In this document: positions 60,814 through 64,000 of the stretch, piece by piece
Layout: each line of letters starts with the position of its first letter
Numbering within the stretch: the stretch's first letter is position 1
Assembly (NCBI RefSeq): GCF_900104095.1
Contig: NZ_FNJO01000003.1
Coordinates: forward strand, 434,001 to 498,000
Length of the DNA stretch: 64,000 nt
Reading direction: 5' to 3'
From: Ralstonia sp. 25mfcol4.1
GTDB taxonomy: Bacteria; Pseudomonadota; Gammaproteobacteria; Burkholderiales; Burkholderiaceae
Program-made: the position numbers and the translations under genes
Notes under the pieces: model-generated
The model's database searches: none
What the model saw: only the letters and a program-made list of their open reading frames with translations
What the model was told of the DNA's origin: nothing

Positions 60814-60850
60814 AACGCCCGCGAGGACCTCGCGGGCGTTTTAGTTTTAT
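60814..60850. terminator. Rho-independent terminator after phaZ
   Basis: A perfect 13-base-arm inverted repeat (AACGCCCGCGAGG / CCTCGCGGGCGTT) is followed by TTTTAGTTTT. It lies between phaZ (+) and the TetR gene (-). Confidence 0.9.
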
Positions 60851-60880
60851 GGCCGATCGACTATACCGCTGAGCGATGCC

Positions 60881-61516
60881 TCAGCGATTGGTCAGATACG
60901 ACAGCAGCATGTCGGTATGCAGGTCGGCAAAGCGCGCGTGCTCTTCCTCGGTGGCCACGTCGCGGCCGATGACGGCGCTGATCGTGTACCGGTTCGACAG
61001 CACGTAGTAGCCCAGCGCCGAAATGGTCAGGTAGAACTGCGGCACGTCGATGTTGTCGCGGAACACGCCCTGCTGCTGCCCGCGCCTGATGATGTCGGCC
61101 AGCACGTCCACCACCGGATTGATCAGCTGATGGAGCTGGGCCGATTTTTTCAGATGGCGCGCCTCATGCAGGTTCTCGCTGTTCACGAGCCGGATGAACT
61201 CCGGATGGGCGTAGTACCAGTCCCAGACGAAGCGGGCCAGCGTGCGCACCGCCGCCTCGGGGTCTTCGTCGGTGACATGCAGCTGCTCCTCGGCCGCGCG
61301 AAACTCGGCGTACTGTTTTTCGAGCACGGCCAGGAACAGGCCTTCCTTGCTGCCGTAGTAGTAATAGAGCATGCGCTCGTTGGTCTCGGCGCGGCGTGCG
61401 ATCTGGTCGACGCGTGCGCCCGCCAGCCCGCCCTTGGCAAACTCCTCGGTGGCGGCGGCCATGATGCGGCGGCGCGTGCCTTCGGGGTCCCGCTTGGTTT
61501 TTGGCTCGTTCGACAT
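60881..61516 (-). CDS. TetR/AcrR-family regulator next to phaZ
   Basis: A 211-residue TetR-type repressor. HTH residues: VDQIARRAETNERMLYYYYGSKEGLFLAV. The C-terminal ligand domain is helical (RFVWDWYYAHPEFIRLVN, ISALGYYVLSNRY). It is convergent with phaZ. The two near-identical palindromes at 14971 and 59464 are of the length and symmetry TetR proteins bind, so it is a candidate for controlling both phaZ and the acyl-CoA synthetase gene. That is inference; neither site adjoins its own promoter. Confidence 0.9.
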   Translation of the reverse strand: MSNEPKTKRDPEGTRRRIMAAATEEFAKGGLAGARVDQIARRAETNERMLYYYYGSKEGLFLAVLEKQYAEFRAAEEQLHVTDEDPEAAVRTLARFVWDWYYAHPEFIRLVNSENLHEARHLKKSAQLHQLINPVVDVLADIIRRGQQQGVFRDNIDVPQFYLTISALGYYVLSNRYTISAVIGRDVATEEEHARFADLHTDMLLSYLTNR

Positions 61517-61633
61517 GAATATCTGATCTGTCAGTTGCGCGGATTATGGCACAGCCCGTCACCTCGTCCGGGCTCCTCTTCCCGTTCGGGTGACGGCGAA
61601 TCATCGCCTTTTCTGCACCGCGGCGAAATCGGG

Positions 61634-61639
61634 GATAAT
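61634..61639 (+). promoter_or_regulatory. rsxB-nth -10 element
   Basis: GATAAT, about 68 bases before the GTG at 61707; it also argues against translation starting at 61590. The -35 is weak. Confidence 0.4.
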
Positions 61640-61706
61640 CCTTGCCGCACACACGTCCACAGAGGCGTGCAAGATTCCAGTCGTCCCCCTGATTCCGTTT
61701 TCCGTC

Positions 61707-62567
61707 GTGATCCGTTCCCCCTCGTCCGTTGCCGGCGACGCCAGCCTGGCTGACCGCCTTGAAGCCCTGCTGCCGCAAACCCAATGCACCAAATGTGGGT
61801 TCGACGGCTGCCGCCCCTACGCCGAAGCCATGGCCGCGGGCGAGGCGGCAAGCAACCGCTGCCCGCCGGGCGGCGCCGAGGGCATCGTGCGGCTGTCGGC
61901 CGTGCTTGGGGTCGCGCCCCAGCCGCTGGACCCCGCGCGGGGCGTCGAGCAGGCCCGTGCCGTGGCCCGAATCGACGAATCACTATGTATCGGCTGCACG
62001 CTGTGCATCCAGGCCTGCCCGGTGGACGCCATCGTCGGCGCCGCCAAGCAGATGCATACCGTGCTGCCCGACTGGTGTACCGGCTGCGACCTCTGCGTGG
62101 CCCCCTGCCCCGTCGATTGCATTGCGATGATTCCGGTCACCGGCGCGAATACGGGCTGGGCCGCCTGGTCGCAGGAACAGGCCGATGCCGCGTACGGTCG
62201 CTATCAGTCGCGCAAGGTGCGCCTGGTGCGCGAGCGCGAGGAAAACGACGCCCGCCTGGCCGCCAAGGCCGCGGCCAAGCTGGAAGCACTGCAGGCCGAA
62301 GCCGCAGCCAGCGAGGCGGAACAGGCCGCGCAGGCGCGCAAGAAGGCGATCATCCAGGCCGCCATCGAACGCGCGCGCCAGAAGGCGGCCGCCGTGCAGC
62401 CCCGCAACACCGACAATGTGTCGCCGGCCGTGCAGGCGCAGATCGATGCCGCCGAAGCGCGCCGTGCGAAACGGGGCCTGACGGACCAGCCCGGCCAGGA
62501 ACGCCAGAGCCCGGACGGCAGCACCGCAACCGGCGACAACGACCATAACGACGATTCCCGCTCATGA
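61707..62567 (+). CDS. rsxB: RnfB/RsxB-type iron-sulphur protein
   Basis: An electron-transfer subunit homologue of 286 residues from GTG 61707. The N-terminal 4Fe-4S domain reads [15 protein letters not shown] with a fourth ligand in NRCPPGG. Two ferredoxin-type clusters follow ([12 protein letters not shown] and [12 protein letters not shown]). The long C-terminal helix is Ala/Glu/Arg-rich and probably coiled coil. The hydrophobic N-terminal anchor of true RnfB is missing, and no other rnf/rsx genes are near. It may thus serve soluble electron transfer, for example to repair or cluster-bearing proteins such as the overlapping nth. The ATGA junction couples it to nth. Confidence 0.88.
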   Translation: MIRSPSSVAGDASLADRLEALLPQTQCTKCGFDGCRPYAEAMAAGEAASNRCPPGGAEGIVRLSAVLGVAPQPLDPARGVEQARAVARIDESLCIGCTLCIQACPVDAIVGAAKQMHTVLPDWCTGCDLCVAPCPVDCIAMIPVTGANTGWAAWSQEQADAAYGRYQSRKVRLVREREENDARLAAKAAAKLEALQAEAAASEAEQAAQARKKAIIQAAIERARQKAAAVQPRNTDNVSPAVQAQIDAAEARRAKRGLTDQPGQERQSPDGSTATGDNDHNDDSRS

Positions 62568-63208
62568 ATCCCGCCAAGCGCCTTGCCATCTTCGAGACCC
62601 TGCGCGAGGTCAATCCCACCCCGGAAACGGAACTCGAATACAGCTCGCCGTTCGAGCTGCTGATCGCGGTGCTACTGTCCGCCCAGGCCACCGACGTCGG
62701 CGTGAACAAGGCCACGCGCAAGCTGTTTCCGGTGGCCCATACCCCGCAGCAGATCCTGGACCTGGGCGAGGCTGGCCTGATCGAGTACATCAAGACCATC
62801 GGTCTGTACAAGACCAAGGCCAAACACGTGATGGAAACCTGCCGGATCCTCGTCGCGCAGCATGGCGGCAAGGTGCCGCCCGTGCGAGAGGCGCTGGAGG
62901 CCTTGCCGGGCGTCGGCCGCAAGACCGCGAACGTGGTACTGAACGTGGCGTTCGGCCAGCCGACGATTGCGGTCGACACGCATATCTTCCGCGTGGCCAA
63001 CCGCACCGGACTGGCGCCGGGCAAGAACCCCGATGCCGTGGAACAGAAGCTGTTGAAGGTAACGCCGACCGAGTTCCTGCACGACGCCCACCACTGGCTG
63101 ATCCTGCATGGCCGCTACGTCTGCAAGGCTCGCAAGCCCGAATGCTGGCATTGCGCCATCGAGCCCCTCTGCGAGTTCAGGCCGAAGACTCCCGCACCGA
63201 ACGTCTAG
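62564..63208 (+). CDS. nth: Endonuclease III
   Basis: A DNA glycosylase/AP lyase for oxidised pyrimidines, with a [4Fe-4S] cluster. 214 residues. Catalytic K120 in the HhH motif ([11 protein letters not shown]) and D138 (VDTHIFRV). Cluster ligands are C187, C194, C197 and C203 (C-x6-C-x2-C-x5-C). All these positions equal those of E. coli Nth. The ATG overlaps the rsxB stop. Confidence 0.98.
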   Translation: MNPAKRLAIFETLREVNPTPETELEYSSPFELLIAVLLSAQATDVGVNKATRKLFPVAHTPQQILDLGEAGLIEYIKTIGLYKTKAKHVMETCRILVAQHGGKVPPVREALEALPGVGRKTANVVLNVAFGQPTIAVDTHIFRVANRTGLAPGKNPDAVEQKLLKVTPTEFLHDAHHWLILHGRYVCKARKPECWHCAIEPLCEFRPKTPAPNV

Positions 63209-63834
63209 GCCGGGTTCGGCCCCTTCAGGACCAGCGCCAGCTGCAAGGCGGTGCGCGCCACGGTGTCCACGTCTGGCGTGTAGCCGTTGCGGATCCAGTA
63301 CAGCGCCACATGCACGATGCCGCCCGCCACGCCGGCGGCCAGCATCGGATCCACCTTCGCGCCGGGCGGCAGCAGCGTCCGGGCCATCAGGGCGCCGAAA
63401 TCGCATAGCGATACCGCCAGCGCCTCGTCCACGAGCTTGCTGACCCCGCGAATCTCCACCAGAAACACGCGCGCCGAGCGCGGCTCGCACTGCAGCGCTC
63501 CGAAATAGGCGCGCAGCATGGCCAGCACGCGGTGTTCGCCGCTGCCACCGGCCTCTTCCCCGGCCCTTGCCAGCGTTTGAAGCAGGCGGTGCGTGACCGT
63601 TTCATACGATGCCAGCAGCAATGCCTCGCTGTTGGCGAACGATTCGTAGAAGTACCGTTCCGTGAGCCCCGCCGCCTCGCACACCGCCTTGACGGTGGCA
63701 TTCTGGTAGCCTCGCTCGCCATAGACCTGCACGGCGGCGGCAATCAGCTGCCCGCGCCGCTGGGCGCGGCGCTCTTCGGCTTCGGCGCCGCGGTAGCGGC
63801 GGGCGGGAGATAGCTCGGTGGTCATGGCGGCCAT
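63205..63834 (-). CDS. TetR/AcrR-family regulator
   Basis: A 209-residue TetR-type repressor. HTH: VKAVCEAAGLTERYFYESFANSEALLLA. The C-terminal domain is helical. M4 at 63825 is an alternative start. Its stop shares CTAG with the nth stop on the other strand. It is divergent from a flavoprotein monooxygenase, and the 75-base spacer holds three TTGTCAGA half-sites, so control of the monooxygenase gene and itself is likely. The inducer is unknown. Confidence 0.9.
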   Translation of the reverse strand: MAAMTTELSPARRYRGAEAEERRAQRRGQLIAAAVQVYGERGYQNATVKAVCEAAGLTERYFYESFANSEALLLASYETVTHRLLQTLARAGEEAGGSGEHRVLAMLRAYFGALQCEPRSARVFLVEIRGVSKLVDEALAVSLCDFGALMARTLLPPGAKVDPMLAAGVAGGIVHVALYWIRNGYTPDVDTVARTALQLALVLKGPNPA

Positions 63835-63848
63835 TATGACATTCCCTA

Positions 63849-63884
63849 TTGTCAGATGGCTTCTGACAACCTATGTTGTCAGAA
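63849..63884. promoter_or_regulatory. Operator cluster of three half-sites between the TetR and monooxygenase genes
   Basis: TTGTCAGA (63849-63856), TTCTGACAA (63861-63869) and TTGTCAGAA (63876-63884). The last two are perfect inverted 9-mers with a 6-base spacer. The first also pairs with the second (TTGTCAGA...TCTGACAA). This suits binding of two TetR dimers. Confidence 0.7.
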
Positions 63885-63909
63885 TACCCACTCGCCTCCG
63901 GTAGCCGTC

Positions 63910-64000
63910 ATGCGCCCTCACAGTCCCGATGACGATGTTCTGGATGTCCTGATCGTTGGTGCCGGCTTGTCCGGCATCGGCGCCGCCCGCCAACTGCAGC
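63910..64000 (+). CDS. Flavoprotein monooxygenase, N-terminal fragment
   Basis: The first 30 codons run to the window edge: MRPHSPDDDVLDVLIVGAGL then SGIGAARQLQ. GxGxxG with the preceding VLIV is the FAD-binding Rossmann fold of flavin monooxygenases of the Baeyer-Villiger/FMO kind. The second Rossmann motif and FxGxxxHxxxW would lie beyond the edge, so the exact class is open. Its promoter region is shared with the TetR gene. Confidence 0.75.
   Translation, partial: MRPHSPDDDVLDVLIVGAGLSGIGAARQLQ

Overview
This is a high-GC, gene-dense chromosomal segment, almost certainly from a beta-proteobacterium of the Burkholderiaceae, and most likely a Cupriavidus or close Ralstonia relative. The best pointers are an intracellular PHB depolymerase with its cysteine nucleophile at residue 183, a complete isc operon led by iscR, an edd-gntK module facing a HexR-type regulator, and the run rpfE-like/recJ/nlpD-like/prfB/SDR/lysS. 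I see no insertion sequence, prophage, CRISPR array, tRNA or rRNA. The window looks like core chromosome.

Layout. 1-6.5 kb: the tail of a HicB-like antitoxin, mutS coupled to a secreted phosphoesterase-like protein, slyD and a roxA-type oxygenase with almost touching divergent starts, and a repetitive small lipoprotein. 6.6-12.7 kb, mostly minus strand: dapA-bamC-MBL hydrolase, a methyltransferase, an M50 protease, a YciO-type protein and a PHP phosphoesterase. 12.8-20 kb: ferredoxin-NADP reductase, an acyl-CoA synthetase behind a palindromic operator, a DUF455 protein, gamma-carbonic anhydrase, Hsp33 and a lipoprotein. 20-25 kb: pyrG-kdsA-DUF1330-eno-ftsB. 25-30.2 kb: the Anbu operon (ATP-grasp, alpha-E, transglutaminase, proteasome-like Anbu), followed by an alpha/beta hydrolase. 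30.4-34.4 kb: gntK and edd divergent from hexR, with two near-identical operators. 34.4-40 kb: lolCE-lolD-tatD-comEC. 40-47.5 kb: rpfE-like, recJ, an nlpD-like gene, prfB with its programmed frameshift, an SDR and lysS. 47.7-55.7 kb: a glycine-zipper protein, the isc operon, a low-molecular-weight phosphatase and two small unknown genes. 55.8-64 kb: uvrB, an aromatic/aspartate aminotransferase, PHB depolymerase, a TetR regulator, rsxB-nth, a second TetR regulator and the first codons of a flavoprotein monooxygenase.

How the parts fit. The isc operon builds Fe-S clusters, which Edd, RsxB, Nth, ferredoxin and IscR in this same window need. Edd and GntK feed gluconate into the Entner-Doudoroff route under HexR. 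The acyl-CoA synthetase and the PHB depolymerase carry nearly the same palindrome upstream, so a TetR-type regulator may link storage-polymer use to fatty-acid activation. The least understood system is the four-gene Anbu cluster. Its enzyme classes suggest ligation, modification and then proteolysis of a peptide-like product, but the substrate cannot be read from the sequence.
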